DNA from: Bartonella senegalensis OS02
GTDB taxonomy: Bacteria; Pseudomonadota; Alphaproteobacteria; Rhizobiales; Rhizobiaceae
Length of the DNA stretch: 64,000 nt
Assembly: GCF_000312545.1 (NCBI RefSeq)
Contig: NZ_HE997540.1
Span: 600,072 to 664,071 of the forward strand
Reading direction: 5' to 3'
Numbering within the stretch: the first letter of the stretch is position 1; every line of letters starts with the position of its first letter. The notes below the pieces were generated by a model. That model ran no database searches, was not told the origin of the DNA, and was given only the letters and a program-made list of their open reading frames with translations. Below are positions 17,450 to 29,625 of this stretch, piece by piece. The position numbers were made by a program, and so were the translations under genes.

Positions 17450-18688
17450 ATGAAAACTATATCACAAAACACCCCCGTTATTTCTTCCATTTCAAATAAA
17501 ACCGCATCTAATAATAAACAAGAACCTGCAAAAAAATACGAATTTACGAATGAAACACGTTGCGTGGCTGGTCATACTTTACACCGCATTAAAGCCATTA
17601 GAGATTTTGGTGATGTTAAAGCTGGTTCTTTAGGTGGCTTTATTGAAAAGGAAAGTAACTTATCACATGATGGTAATTGCTGGGTAGCTAATGAGGCTCG
17701 TGTTTATAATAATGCTCTTGTTTCTGATAATGCTACTGTTTTTAATTATGCTAGTGTTTTCGATAATGCAACGGTTTGTGATAATGCAAAGGTATTTGAT
17801 TTTGCTAGTGTTTATGACAATGCAAAAATTTCTGATAATGCCTTGGTTTTTGGCTATGCTTTTGTTTACAAACATGCTCGTGTTTTTAATAACGCCGCTG
17901 TATGTGATAAGGCTGTTATAAGAGACAATGCAAAAGTCTATGGGAATGCTTTTATTAATTGGTATACACGTGTTGAAGATAATGAAACGATTAATCTTGC
18001 ATCTCAAATTTCTGATGACGCTTGTGTCTCTTTACCTATAACAAAAAAATATGAATTTACTGACGAAACTAAGATTATTGAAGGGTTTACTTTACACCGT
18101 ATTAGAGCGTTAAGAGATTTTGATGATGTCAAAGCTGGTTCTTTAGGTGGCTTTATTGAAAAAGAAGATAATCTCTCTCATGATGGCAATTGCTGGGTAT
18201 ATGATAATGCTACCGTTTTTTGGGATGCTGTCATTTCTGACAATGCAAAAATACATGATAATGCTTGTATTAATAGAAATGCTAAAGTTTATGGCAATGC
18301 CGTTGTTAATGATGATGCATGGGTTTTTGGTGCAAATGCTCATGTTTATGGCAATGCAAAAATTAATGACAATGCTATCGTTCGTGGTCAAGTTTATGAC
18401 AATGCCTTTGTTTGTAATAAAGCTAATATCATTTTTGATGCAAAAATCTATGGCAATGCGAAAATTGCTGATAATGCTTATGTAAAGGGCTTTGTTTATG
18501 GCAATGCGAAAATATTAGGCTCTGCTCGTATTGATTGGGCTGCTCATGTTTACGATGATGCCGTCGTTTCTGACAATGTATATGTTTGTTACTCAGTAAA
18601 AATCTCTGACAATGCTATAGTGAATGGCAATCAAAAAATTTATGATGATATTGGTAATAATAACAAAACCATAAATGAAGCTGCTTAA
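17450..18688 (+). CDS. YdcK-like left-handed beta-helix protein, double unit
   Basis: This 412-residue protein consists of two units. Each opens with a conserved cap (KYEFTNETR, HRIKAIRDFGDVKAGSLGGFI, then LSHDGNCWV) at about 33-88 and again at about 200-250. A run of imperfect hexapeptides of the DNAxVx/GNAxVx type follows each cap and would coil as a left-handed parallel beta-helix. The cap resembles E. coli YdcK (FNDVKAG...GGW...LSQQGDCW), whose role is unknown. There is no signal peptide or membrane segment. The neighbouring genes have a single unit, so this one is an internal duplication or fusion. The repeated GATAATGC-type codons make the DNA itself repetitive and prone to slippage. 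Confidence 0.8.
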   Translation: MKTISQNTPVISSISNKTASNNKQEPAKKYEFTNETRCVAGHTLHRIKAIRDFGDVKAGSLGGFIEKESNLSHDGNCWVANEARVYNNALVSDNATVFNYASVFDNATVCDNAKVFDFASVYDNAKISDNALVFGYAFVYKHARVFNNAAVCDKAVIRDNAKVYGNAFINWYTRVEDNETINLASQISDDACVSLPITKKYEFTDETKIIEGFTLHRIRALRDFDDVKAGSLGGFIEKEDNLSHDGNCWVYDNATVFWDAVISDNAKIHDNACINRNAKVYGNAVVNDDAWVFGANAHVYGNAKINDNAIVRGQVYDNAFVCNKANIIFDAKIYGNAKIADNAYVKGFVYGNAKILGSARIDWAAHVYDDAVVSDNVYVCYSVKISDNAIVNGNQKIYDDIGNNNKTINEAA

Positions 18689-18696
18689 ATAAAGCA

Positions 18697-18714
18697 CGGG
18701 CGGTGCGGGGGCGC
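18697..18714 (+). repeat. GC-rich intergenic motif, copy 1
   Basis: CGGGCGGTGCGGGGGCGC, just after the stop of the first beta-helix gene. It matches 16 of 18 bases with the motif after the second gene and stands out sharply from the AT-rich surroundings. A weaker relative, GGCATGGGGAGCGCC, follows the third gene. Confidence 0.6.
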
Positions 18715-18775
18715 TTTCTTGCTAACCAAATTTTTTCATTCAAAAATTGAATCTTCTTTATAAAGGAATTGTGCC

Positions 18776-19402
18776 ATGCAAAAAAAGTTTGCACTCACAA
18801 ATGAGACACGTGTATTTAATAATCAAACTCTTTATCGCATTAAAGCATTAAGAGACTTTGCTGATGTAAAGGCTGGGGATTTAGGTGGTTTTATCGAAAA
18901 TGAAAGCAATCTCTCTCATGATGGCAATTGCTGGGTATATGATAATGCTCTTGTTTTAAATACTGCCTATATTTATGAAAATGCAAAGATTTCTGATAAG
19001 GCTATTATTATGGGCTTTGTTTATGGTAATGCGCATGTTTATGACAATGCGCATCTTTCTTATAATGCTTGGGTTTATCAATATGCAAGGGTTTATGGGC
19101 ATGCAAAATTATCGGGGTGTGCACGTATTCATAGCAAGGCGGTAGTTTATGATCATGCTGTTGTGAGTGGTGCTGCAAAGATTTATGGCAAGGTCTATGG
19201 CAATGCTAGCGTGGGGTCTCATACTGATGTTTACGGCTCTGTTTATGGGAATGCGAAAATCTCTGATTATATCGTGATTAGAGGCACGGTCTATGGCAAT
19301 GCAAGGATAAAAAGACATAGCGGTTTATGTTCGGTTCCCATAAATTGTGAAGTTTATGAAAGCGATCACGTTGTAAAGATTATTGAAAACAAAGCAGCAT
19401 AA
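18776..19402 (+). CDS. YdcK-like left-handed beta-helix protein, single unit
   Basis: This 208-residue paralogue has one cap (MQKKFALTNETR, YRIKALRDFADVKAG, LSHDGNCWV) in its first 60 residues. About 20 imperfect hexapeptides (YDNAHL, YGNAKI, SGCARI and so on) follow to about 185, and it ends in VPINCEVYESDHVVKI, shared with the third gene. GGAATTGTGCC before the ATG gives a weak ribosome site. It is probably co-transcribed with the genes either side. Family function is unknown; the beta-helix may form a rigid cytoplasmic or phage-particle scaffold, which is speculation. Confidence 0.8.
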   Translation: MQKKFALTNETRVFNNQTLYRIKALRDFADVKAGDLGGFIENESNLSHDGNCWVYDNALVLNTAYIYENAKISDKAIIMGFVYGNAHVYDNAHLSYNAWVYQYARVYGHAKLSGCARIHSKAVVYDHAVVSGAAKIYGKVYGNASVGSHTDVYGSVYGNAKISDYIVIRGTVYGNARIKRHSGLCSVPINCEVYESDHVVKIIENKAA

Positions 19403-19411
19403 TTGAATGCT

Positions 19412-19429
19412 CGGGTGTTGCGGGGGCGC
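19412..19429 (+). repeat. GC-rich intergenic motif, copy 2
   Basis: CGGGTGTTGCGGGGGCGC, ten bases past the stop of the second beta-helix gene, 16 of 18 bases identical to copy 1. Confidence 0.6.
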
Positions 19430-19498
19430 CCCTCTTACAAATTTTCCATTCCAAATTTTAGAAAATCTTTATCACATTCAATTGTGTGGGGTATCCTT

Positions 19499-20268
19499 AT
19501 GTGCAAAAAATACGAATTAACTAGAGAAATCAAAAAAATCAAACATGCTCTTACTAGAGAAACTATCAATCTTTATCGCATTTGTGCTTTAAGAGATTTT
19601 GATGATGTCAAGGAAGGTGACCTTGGTGGTTTTATCGAAAAGGAAGCCAATCTTTCTCATGAGGGTAATTGCTGGGTGTATGATAATGCTTGTGCCTATG
19701 GTTATGCACGCGTTTCTGATAATGCAAAAATACGGCATTATTCTCAAGTCTGTGGTCAAGTCTATGGGAATTGTGAGGTCTATGGAAGAGCGTTTATCTC
19801 TCAATATGCAAATATTTATGACAATGCTTGTGTCTATGGCAATGCCCGTGTTTATGGCAATGTTTATGGGTATGCCCATGTAAGTGGGGGGCTTGTGTTT
19901 TTGCTGATGCCCATATTTATGACCATGCCCATGTTTCTTATGATGCTACGGTTTTTAATTATGCAAGGGTCTATGGTCGTGCCATTGTTGCTGGCTCGGC
20001 TCGTATTCATAGCTATGCCGAGGTTTATAATTATGCCCTTATTAATGGTCGAGCAAAAATACATGGCAAGGTCTATGGCGGTGCTTTAGTGGGTGGTTGT
20101 GCTGAGATTTATGGCTCTGTTTTTGGCAATGCCAAGGTTTTATTCTATACTAAGGTCTGGGGGCGCGCTTATGGCAATGCCAAATTAACCAAGCAAAGCA
20201 AAGTAAGGGAAGTCCCTATAAATTATGAGGTTTATGAAAGCGATAACCTTGTAAAGATTGAGAAATAG
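19499..20268 (+). pseudogene. YdcK-like beta-helix gene broken by a frameshift at a G6 run
   Basis: Starting at the ATG of MCKKYELTRE, the usual cap (RICALRDFDDVKEGDLGGF, LSHEGNCWV) and hexapeptides read well to YGYAHVSGG. The frame then turns into unrelated LLMPIFMTMP residues. The correct frame resumes at 19888 as GACVFADAHIYDHAHVS and runs to VPINYEVYESDNLVKIEK at 20268. The break is at GGGGGG (19886-19891); one more G restores a continuous protein of about 257 residues. It is either a mutated gene, a slippage-switched gene or a sequencing error in a homopolymer. Confidence 0.75.
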
Positions 20269-20355
20269 AACAAATAACAGGCATGGGGAGCGCCTTTAAT
20301 GGCTATAAACGCATTATAAAATATATAAACGTATCATAAAAAAGAGAATTCAAAA

Positions 20356-20396
20356 AGAAAGCCGTGCCAATTGATATAACGCGGCTTTCTAATTTT
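20356..20396 (+). terminator. Rho-independent-like terminator after the beta-helix genes
   Basis: The stem AGAAAGCCG / CGGCTTTCT (20356-20364 and 20382-20390) is followed by AATTTTGATT. It lies 88 bases past the last beta-helix codon and would end that transcript. Confidence 0.6.
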
Positions 20397-21600
20397 GATT
20401 CTAATGATTTAATAATCACCTACAATGGAGTAATGAATGCCTATATACAAAACGTATCATATTGCAAGTGTTCTATTGTTTTTATGAAAACTTATCAAAA
20501 GAACCGTAAACGATGGCTATAATCTTGATAGCATTCATTTGAATGAGAAAGTCTATAAACGCTTTTATAGAATGTAAGGCTTTTAAGATTGGCTCTGCTG
20601 TGAAATATAGATCTTTGTTTTTTCGTAAATGAAACGTTCTTAAGAACAAATGATAACTGTTATAAAACATCAGTTTCAAACGTTTATACATTCACTTAAA
20701 GAGGTTCTTATAAGCGTATTTTTACTTTTCTTTAAAACCTAATTTCTTTAAAAATTAGCCGGCTCAATTTTGAGTTTGCAATATTAACCACTCCAATTCT
20801 GGAGGCGTTATTTTTAGAATAGAGCATTTTTAAAACAATGTCGTTTTTGACTCCAAATTTAGTAAAATCCCATGCCTTATAAGGTTACAACGATTTTGAA
20901 TTTTGCCTGCTTATCTTTTTCTCAATAGATGCCCCCAATTTTAGGGTGACCCCATTTGACTTCATATTTTTAAACGATAACTTTTAAAACGTTTTTTAAT
21001 AGCTTGCTTGCATACGTCATAAAAAGGCTTTTGATTATCATAAGATATAACGTTTTGAATTTCATATCTAGTTATGATGATAGTGTCGTATAATAACTGC
21101 CTATCGTTTTCTAAACTTTTAGAAAGCGCTTTAAAAACGATTTTGTCTTTAAATCCTTTTATGCAATCTTATAAATGAAAATCTATAAGCTTATAAAAGT
21201 TTTAAACGACTACTCTCTTATAGGATACTATAAGATCTTTAGATTTTGCGCTCCCCAATTTTGGGGACCGTTAATTTGTTCCTTTTATGCGATTAACAAT
21301 CCAATCTTTAAAACAAGCTGTGATCTTTAAATGTATGTTATAGATAATTTCAAACGACTAAATTTTAAAACAATGCGATTTTTGAATGATAAAAACGTAT
21401 CATAAAATTTATGAACTGTTATGAATGATAGTTGCTTTTCATTTCATTTGAATAACACATGCGTTATAATATTTACATCATGATTTGCTTTTTATGCTCT
21501 ATTCATACATGGCAATTGTTTATAAAAAATGGTCAATTTAAATACGTATAAAAGTGTGGATTCTTAAGTGGATTCATATAAAATAATTACACTCAACATA
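20397..21600. other. Gene-poor region with a series of short palindromes
   Basis: No supported gene. Five palindromic words centred on AATTTT or similar lie at 20763-20774 (CTCAATTTTGAG), 20791-20804 (CTCCAATTCTGGAG), 20850-20863 (imperfect), 20932-20946 (CCCCAATTTTAGGG type) and 21253-21266 (CCCCAATTTTGGGG). The rest is rich in TTATAAACG-like words. Confidence 0.5.
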
Positions 21601-21930
21601 TTGACTTTATTGTATTTTTTATGATAAAATCTTGAATGACAGATCCGAATACCGTAAAATTCTTTCATTTCAAATTTGTTTATATTGAAATCACTTAAAA
21701 GTACTTGCTTACATGTCATAAGCGGGGCTAGCGTGTGGGTTAAACTACTTAAGAAAGAAATAAAAATGCCTCTTATGAGCCGTCTCAGGTGCCAATGGTT
21801 ATCGCAACACTAGGAGCTAGCAAATAGTATAATGATAGCTGGCTTGTTTCTTCATAAGCGTAAAGATTGTAGTGTATAATGGCTGTTACGGTATACCATC
21901 AAGCACTATCGTGAAATGGCGTTTGTACCC
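21601..21930 (+). repeat. Dispersed structured intergenic repeat, copy 1
   Basis: Full copy of the element also at 51752 and 63020. Landmarks in order are a TTGA...TTTATGATAA start, a TTGAATGA...CCGTAAAATTCTTTCATTTCAAA segment, CTTGC...GTCATAAGCGGGGCTAGCGTGTG, CCTCTTATGAGCCGTCTCA, AATAGTATAATG and ATCGTGAAATGG. The element ends about 155 bases before the ilvD 3' end. No long open frame runs through it. Confidence 0.65.
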
Positions 21931-22084
21931 TCCAGATGCCTCTTAAAAACAAGCGCATGGGTGTGCAAGATAATGGTGTTCTATTTTACGTGAGAGATGT
22001 GCCCTTTAAACAACGAAAAAGACACAGAAATCTCTAAAAAACCAATCTTTCATACTCCTTCACACAATGAACTCTTCATTTCAA

Positions 22085-23920
22085 TCAAATATTACGCACA
22101 GCACCTTTTGCAGCAGAAGTCGTCATAGCCGCATAGGCTTTAAGAGCCTTTGAAATCTTACGTTTACGTTTCTCAATCGGTTGCCAAGCCGCTTTTCCTT
22201 TTGCTTCCATTTTGTTACGACGACGCATCATTTCATCCTCATCAACCAACATATGAATGGTACGGTTAGGAATATCAATTTCTATGATATCCCCCTCTTC
22301 CACTAGAGCAATGGCTCCTCCTTCAGCAGCTTCTGGAGAAACATGCCCGATGGAAAGCCCCGAAGTCCCCCCCGAAAAACGACCATCCGTTATAAGTGCA
22401 CAAACCTTTCCCAATCCTTTGGATTTAAGATAACTCGTAGGATAGAGCATTTCTTGCATTCCAGGTCCACCACGTGGACCTTCATAACGGATTAAAACAA
22501 TATCACCTGATTGAATTTTATCGGCTAAAATCGCGGAAACAGCGGAATCTTGGCTTTCAAAAATTCTTGCTGGACCTTTAAAGGTTAAAATTGACTGATC
22601 AACTCCTGCTGTTTTCACAATACAGCCATCTTTTGCAAGATTTCCATAAAGAACCGCTAATCCTCCATCTTGCGAATAAGCATGTTTACTATCGCGGATA
22701 ATACCTTTTGCGCGATCCAGATCAAGATTATCATAGCGACGAGATTGACTAAACGCTGTCTGGGTTGGAATACCCGCTGGAGCTGCACGGTAAAATTTAT
22801 GAGTCTTTTGTTCATTGGTGCGTTTCACATCCCAATGAGAGAGAGCCTCTTTCATCGTTTTTGCATGAACCGTATAAGTAGATGTATCAATCAGTCCAGC
22901 TGCATCCAATTCCCCTAACAGTCCCATAATACCACCAGCACGGTGAACATCTTCCATATGCACATTGGCAACAGCAGGTGCAACCTTACATAAAACAGGA
23001 ACACGGCGTGAAAGGCGATCAATATCTGTCATGGTAAAATCCACCTCACCTTCTTGCGCCGCTGCTAAAAGATGCAAAACAGTATTAGTTGATCCCCCCA
23101 TGGAAATATCAACAGTCATTGCATTTTCAAAAGCCCTGCGTGAAGCAATCGAGCGCGGCAAAACTGTCTCATCGCCTTTCTCATAATAACGCTTAACCAA
23201 TGCGACAATTTGTCGTCCAGCCTCTTCAAAAAGCAGCTGACGATCTGCATGCGTTGCTAACATTGATCCATTGCCGGGAAGAGAAAGCCCTAACGCCTCT
23301 GTCAAACAATTCATAGAATTGGCGGTAAACATTCCTGAACAAGAACCACATGTAGGACAAGCAGCACGCTCCATCTCAGCAACTTCTTCCTCTGAGTTAT
23401 TTTCAGCAACCGCAGCAACCATGGCATCAACAAGGTCAACACTCAGATCTTGATCTTTCCATTGAATCTTACCTGCCTCCATAGGACCGCCTGAAACAAA
23501 GATTGTTGGAATATTCAAACGTAAAGATGCCATTAACATACCAGGCGTAATTTTGTCACAATTGGAAATACAGACAAGTGCATCCGCACAATGGGAATTG
23601 ACCATATATTCAACAGAATCAGCAATAATTTCACGTGAAGGTAAAGAATAAAGCATCCCATCATGCCCCATAGCGATTCCATCATCTATAGCAATCGTGT
23701 TAAATTCCTTCGCAACACCGCCAGAAACCACTATCTGCTGCGCCACCAGTTGCCCAAGATCTTTTAAATGAACATGCCCTGGTACAAATTGTGTAAAAGA
23801 ATTCGCAATTGCAATAATGGGTTTGCCAAAATCAGACTCTTTCATCCCCGTTGCGCGCCACAGACTGCGAGCTCCGGCCATATTGCGCCCATGCGTCGAT
23901 ATTCTTGAACGGTAAGAAGG
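22085..23920 (-). CDS. ilvD: Dihydroxy-acid dehydratase
   Basis: This 611-residue enzyme dehydrates 2,3-dihydroxy-isovalerate and its methylvalerate homologue in valine, isoleucine and leucine synthesis. Conserved iron-sulfur and active-site pieces are visible: [34 protein letters not shown], and [15 protein letters not shown] with [12 protein letters not shown] near the C-terminus. The start [19 protein letters not shown] is chosen because it matches the family N-terminus and has GAGGGG upstream; a frame extending to 23986 adds 22 atypical residues. It stands alone, next to repeat DNA on both sides. Confidence 0.97.
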   Translation of the reverse strand, partial: PSYRSRISTHGRNMAGARSLWRATGMKESDFGKPIIAIANSFTQFVPGHVHLKDLGQLVAQQIVVSGGVAKEFNTIAIDDGIAMGHDGMLYSLPSREIIADSVEYMVNSHCADALVCISNCDKITPGMLMASLRLNIPTIFVSGGPMEAGKIQWKDQDLSVDLVDAMVAAVAENNSEEEVAEMERAACPTCGSCSGMFTANSMNCLTEALGLSLPGNGSMLATHADRQLLFEEAGRQIVALVKRYYEKGDETVLPRSIASRRAFENAMTVDISMGGSTNTVLHLLAAAQEGEVDFTMTDIDRLSRRVPVLCKVAPAVANVHMEDVHRAGGIMGLLGELDAAGLIDTSTYTVHAKTMKEALSHWDVKRTNEQKTHKFYRAAPAGIPTQTAFSQSRRYDNLDLDRAKGIIRDSKHAYSQDGGLAVLYGNLAKDGCIVKTAGVDQSILTFKGPARIFESQDSAVSAILADKIQSGDIVLIRYEGPRGGPGMQEMLYPTSYLKSKGLGKVCALITDGRFSGGTSGLSIGHVSPEAAEGGAIALVEEGDIIEIDIPNRTIHMLVDEDEMMRRRNKMEAKGKAAWQPIEKRKRKISKALKAYAAMTTSAAKGAVRNI

Positions 23921-23986
23921 CATTATTTTTTTCCCCTCAAATAATTCCATTTTCCCTGTTGTGCTGTAATCTAACCCTAAAAACAA

Positions 23987-24853
23987 GAGTCCATCACCAT
24001 GAGAAATAAAAAAGCCTTTTATTGAGACATTTAAATCACAAAATTAAATGCCACGCATAAACCCCATTTGATAACGATTCTTCATCATTGAATAAATTTT
24101 TCTTCAAACAAGTAGTTTTTAGATCATTCATAGAACCGATAAAAGCTGTATCTTAGCTTTACAAAAATAGATTTTTGCAAAAATATTAAAACAAGTGTTC
24201 ACTTGAATTATAAGAATAATCATTGGTTCTTATCGTATAAAAATAACCTTTATTGATTATAGTGCTGATCCAGATGCTCTTTTTTTCCATATCATGGTAC
24301 AAATGATAAAGAGTACGCTTTTTCTTTTCGTATGCACTTCCAAAAGAGCATCAACCTGCTTTTTTGCTTTCATAACGGCAAAACTTTATGAATCTTGTAA
24401 ACTCACAAACAATCCATCATGACAAATAGTCACAGCTGGTACTCTCATTCTTTTTGCCAGCTCCTCATGTGCAATTGCTCTTGTAGTTGAGACAATTTAT
24501 AAAATTATAAGAGACATTCTTCTTTCTTAAATGCTTCTTATCTAGATGCCAATTCCTTTTGTGACAGATAAGTTGTGACAGATAAGCAAATGGTTTTTTC
24601 TGATTTTGAATGCGAAAATTTGAAATGAGAAAACTTTATGATATTAGAGATGCTCATTCAACATGCAAAATAATAAGCTATTTTTATAAATCAAAGCTTT
24701 GTTGCAATACAATGCACCATGAAATTACTAAATTACTGAAAAACAAAAGCGGAAATAACTCTTAAGGCAATCACTATCGATAAGTAGTGCGCTTTTCAAA
24801 CACAATGTAAAACTGTAAAATTGCTGCTCTCTTAAGCTAAATAGAGGTCTTTT
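23987..24853. other. Gene-poor region between ilvD and tRNA-Ala
   Basis: No intact gene. On the minus strand 24386-24493 reads STTRAIAHEELAKRMRVPAV, then TICHDGLFVSLQDS and a stop, which has the composition of a genuine protein end, but no start or family is recognisable. A half copy of the dispersed intergenic repeat lies at 24601-24695. Confidence 0.45.
24601..24695 (-). repeat. Dispersed intergenic repeat, half copy
   Basis: On the minus strand this matches the first half of the 51752 copy: TTTGATTTATAA, TTTTGCATGTTGAATGAG, then AATATCATAAAGTTTTCTCA and TTTCAAA. The GC-rich second half is missing. Confidence 0.6.
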
Positions 24854-24929
<76 letters not shown>

Positions 24930-25053
24930 ACATTAAAGACATATCCACCCCTTTAAAAGAGGAATAAACAATCTTAAGGGGTTTTCTAGAACGAGAAAAA
25001 TCGAAGATCAAGAAGAATTTGCATTCCGTGAAAACAATGCTCTTTCACTTCCC

Positions 25054-25434
25054 TTAAGAATCATCATCCTTAGAAACACCGCCTCCAAGAATATCGGTAA
25101 CATCATCGTCTTCATCATCTTCATCGTGAGATAAAAACGTGTCATCGTCATCACCCAGATCCACATCACTGTCTTCCAAATCAGGAAGATCATCATCTTT
25201 AGGATCATCACCATTGTCTTCCAAAAGCATAAAAGCAGATTTTTCAAGCGCTGTATCAAGCTCTTCAGTATCAACGTCTTCTTCACTATTTGCTTCAGCT
25301 GCCGCAACCTCAAAATAAGAACGCGGATAAGAAATTCCTGTATAAGGCGACACAATAGGGTCGCGATTAAGATCATAAAACTTCTTTCCCGTTTCTGGAT
25401 CAACACGCTTAGTTCCAAGTTCTTCTTTTGCCAT
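25054..25434 (-). CDS. TIGR02300 (FYDLN acid) family protein
   Basis: This 126-residue protein has a conserved N-terminus, GTKRVDPETGKKFYDLNRDPI followed by VSPYTG and SYPRSYFE, and a very acidic C-terminal half rich in Asp and Glu. The family is common in alphaproteobacteria and its role is unknown. In related proteins the DPETG and SPYTG positions can be CxxC-like zinc knuckles; here no cysteines remain, so metal binding is unlikely. It lies directly upstream of tRNA-Ala on the same strand. Confidence 0.85.
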   Translation of the reverse strand: MAKEELGTKRVDPETGKKFYDLNRDPIVSPYTGISYPRSYFEVAAAEANSEEDVDTEELDTALEKSAFMLLEDNGDDPKDDDLPDLEDSDVDLGDDDDTFLSHDEDDEDDDVTDILGGGVSKDDDS

Positions 25435-25594
25435 GAACCGTGCCTCTTTAAGTTAACTATAATTCTATTAAAAAATAAATTTTATGGTGCTTAATCGAAA
25501 AATAATGTCTTTGTCAAAGATAAATACATCATTTCACATGGATTTCCTCATGACGCCTTTCAAAGCATGTGCTAAAAAGTGCTTCATTTTATAA

Positions 25595-27594
<2,000 letters not shown>

Positions 27595-27726
27595 AATCGT
27601 CAGGGTGATTTCCAGCCAAGCGCTAATTTTCTTCCTGTATATAAGGAAAAAGGCAGGAAGTTACTTCATGTTAACACTAACCTAGCGCTTATACCTTTAA
27701 AATTAAGGTATGTATCAGGAGTTCTT

Positions 27727-29427
27727 ATGTCGCAATATAATCCTACAACAGCGGATTTCGAAGCCCTTTTAATGCAATCTTTCCAAACCAATGATCTAAA
27801 TGAGGGATCCGTTGTTAAAGGTCGTGTCATTGCAATCGAAAAAGACATGGCTATTATTGATGCTGGACTTAAAGTCGAAGGACGTATTCCACTCAAAGAA
27901 TTTGGAGCTAAAGGAAAAGATGGTTCCTTACAAATTGGCGATGAAGTGGAAGTTTATATTGAACGCATTGAAAATGCAATGGGAGAAGCTGTTCTATCGC
28001 GTGAAAAAGCACGACGCGAAGAAAGCTGGATTCGTTTAGAAGAAAAGTTCAATGCCGGTGCACGCGTCGATGGCGTTATTTTTAGCCAAGTAAAAGGAGG
28101 ATTTACGGTCGATCTTGATGGTGCGATTGCTTTCTTACCTCGTAGTCAGGTTGATATTCGTCCCATTCGCGATGTCTCACCTCTCATGCATAATTCACAA
28201 TCCTTTGAAATTTTGAAAATGGATCGTCGTCGTGGCAATATTGTTGTTTCACGTCGTAGCGTCTTAGAGGAAAGTAGAGCTGAACAGCGTTCAGAAATCG
28301 TACAAAATCTTGAGGAAAACCAAATCGTTGAAGGTGTGGTTAAAAACATCACCGATTATGGTGCCTTTGTGGATCTTGGTGGAATTGATGGCCTCTTACA
28401 CGTCACAGATATGGCTTGGCGGCGTGTGAACCACCCATCTGAAATCCTTACTATTGGTCAAACGATTAAAGTCCAGATTATTCGTATCAATCAAGATACA
28501 CATCGTATCTCTCTTGGTATGAAACAGCTTGAAAGTGATCCTTGGGAAAGCATCAGTGCAAGGTATCCAGTTGGTAAAAAAATTACTGGTGCTGTTACCA
28601 ACATTACCGATTACGGTGGTTTTGTTGAAATCGAACCAAGAATCGAAGGATTAATCCACGTTTCCGAGATGAGTTGGACAAAGAAAAACGTTCACCCTGG
28701 AAAAATTTTGTCTACTTCACAAGAAGTGGAAGTGGTTGTTCTGGAAATTGATCCTTCTAAACGGCGTATTTCTCTCGGTTTAAAGCAAACATTTGAAAAT
28801 CCATGGGTTGCTTTTGCTAATAAATTTCCTGTCAATTCACAAATTGAAGGAGAGGTTAAAAACAAAACCGAATTCGGTCTCTTTATTGGTCTTGAAGGCG
28901 ATGTTGACGGCATGGTCCACCTTTCTGATCTTGATTGGAACCGTCCTGGTGAACAAGTTATTGATACTTACAATAAAGGTGACATCGTTAAAGCTGTCGT
29001 TCTTGATGTTGACATTGAAAAAGAGCGTATCTCTCTTGGAATCAAGCAACTTTCCAGTGATAAAGTTGGGGAGGCAGCAGCCTCTGGCGAACTTCGTAAA
29101 GGTGCTGTTGTAACATGTGAAGTCACTGCAGTGAATGACAATGGCATTGATGTAAAATTGACTGACCATAATCTTGAAACCACCATTCGCCGTGCTGACT
29201 TGGCACGTGACCGTGATGAGCAACGTCCAGAACGCTTCTCGATTGGACAAAGGGTCGATGCACGTATCACAGCATTTGATAAAAAAACACGTAAACTTTC
29301 AGTGTCTATCAAAGCTTTAGAAATTGCCGAAGAAAAAGAAGCTGTTGCACAATATGGTTCTACAGATTCAGGTGCTTCTCTTGGTGATATTCTCGGTGCA
29401 GCTTTGAAAAAACAAGAACAAGATTAA
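27727..29427 (+). CDS. rpsA: 30S ribosomal protein S1
   Basis: This 566-residue protein contains six S1 RNA-binding domains (about 30-100, 115-180, 200-268, 285-355, 372-443 and 458-530), with repeated signatures such as ITDYGAFVDLGGIDGLLHVTDM and the RISLG endings. It brings mRNA to the 30S subunit for initiation. AGGAG lies just before the ATG. A strong terminator follows, closing the aroA-cmk-rpsA group. Confidence 0.98.
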   Translation: MSQYNPTTADFEALLMQSFQTNDLNEGSVVKGRVIAIEKDMAIIDAGLKVEGRIPLKEFGAKGKDGSLQIGDEVEVYIERIENAMGEAVLSREKARREESWIRLEEKFNAGARVDGVIFSQVKGGFTVDLDGAIAFLPRSQVDIRPIRDVSPLMHNSQSFEILKMDRRRGNIVVSRRSVLEESRAEQRSEIVQNLEENQIVEGVVKNITDYGAFVDLGGIDGLLHVTDMAWRRVNHPSEILTIGQTIKVQIIRINQDTHRISLGMKQLESDPWESISARYPVGKKITGAVTNITDYGGFVEIEPRIEGLIHVSEMSWTKKNVHPGKILSTSQEVEVVVLEIDPSKRRISLGLKQTFENPWVAFANKFPVNSQIEGEVKNKTEFGLFIGLEGDVDGMVHLSDLDWNRPGEQVIDTYNKGDIVKAVVLDVDIEKERISLGIKQLSSDKVGEAAASGELRKGAVVTCEVTAVNDNGIDVKLTDHNLETTIRRADLARDRDEQRPERFSIGQRVDARITAFDKKTRKLSVSIKALEIAEEKEAVAQYGSTDSGASLGDILGAALKKQEQD

Positions 29428-29450
29428 TATGTGATTTAATAGACTACATT

Positions 29451-29481
29451 AAGGCCGCTTGTTTCTCTGGCGGCCTTTTTT
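29451..29481 (+). terminator. Rho-independent terminator of rpsA
   Basis: AAGGCCGC, an 11-base loop, and GCGGCCTT run into TTTTT, 23 bases past the rpsA stop. Confidence 0.9.
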
Positions 29482-29625
29482 GTTGTTCAATGAAACCGCT
29501 TTATTATATTTTCAATCGTCTGGTTAAAAAATTGTAAATACTTCTCAAAACAAATCCCCTTCTTGGAAGAGAAACGCCAACATCCTCCTGAATAAAACGG
29601 CATAATTGAGTCGCAATAAAATATT

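Noticed and set aside
19603-19883. Methionine-rich frames on the other phases of the beta-helix genes
   Set aside because: They arise from the GATAATGC-type DNA repeats read out of frame.
17600-20270. Regular DNA repeats suggesting a CRISPR array
   Set aside because: The repeats are hexapeptide codons of the beta-helix proteins; there are no equal-length spacers and no cas genes.
20482-20691. 69-codon minus-strand frame in the gene-poor region
   Set aside because: Composition is that of random AT-rich DNA, there is no ribosome site and it ends in a repeat-rich stretch.
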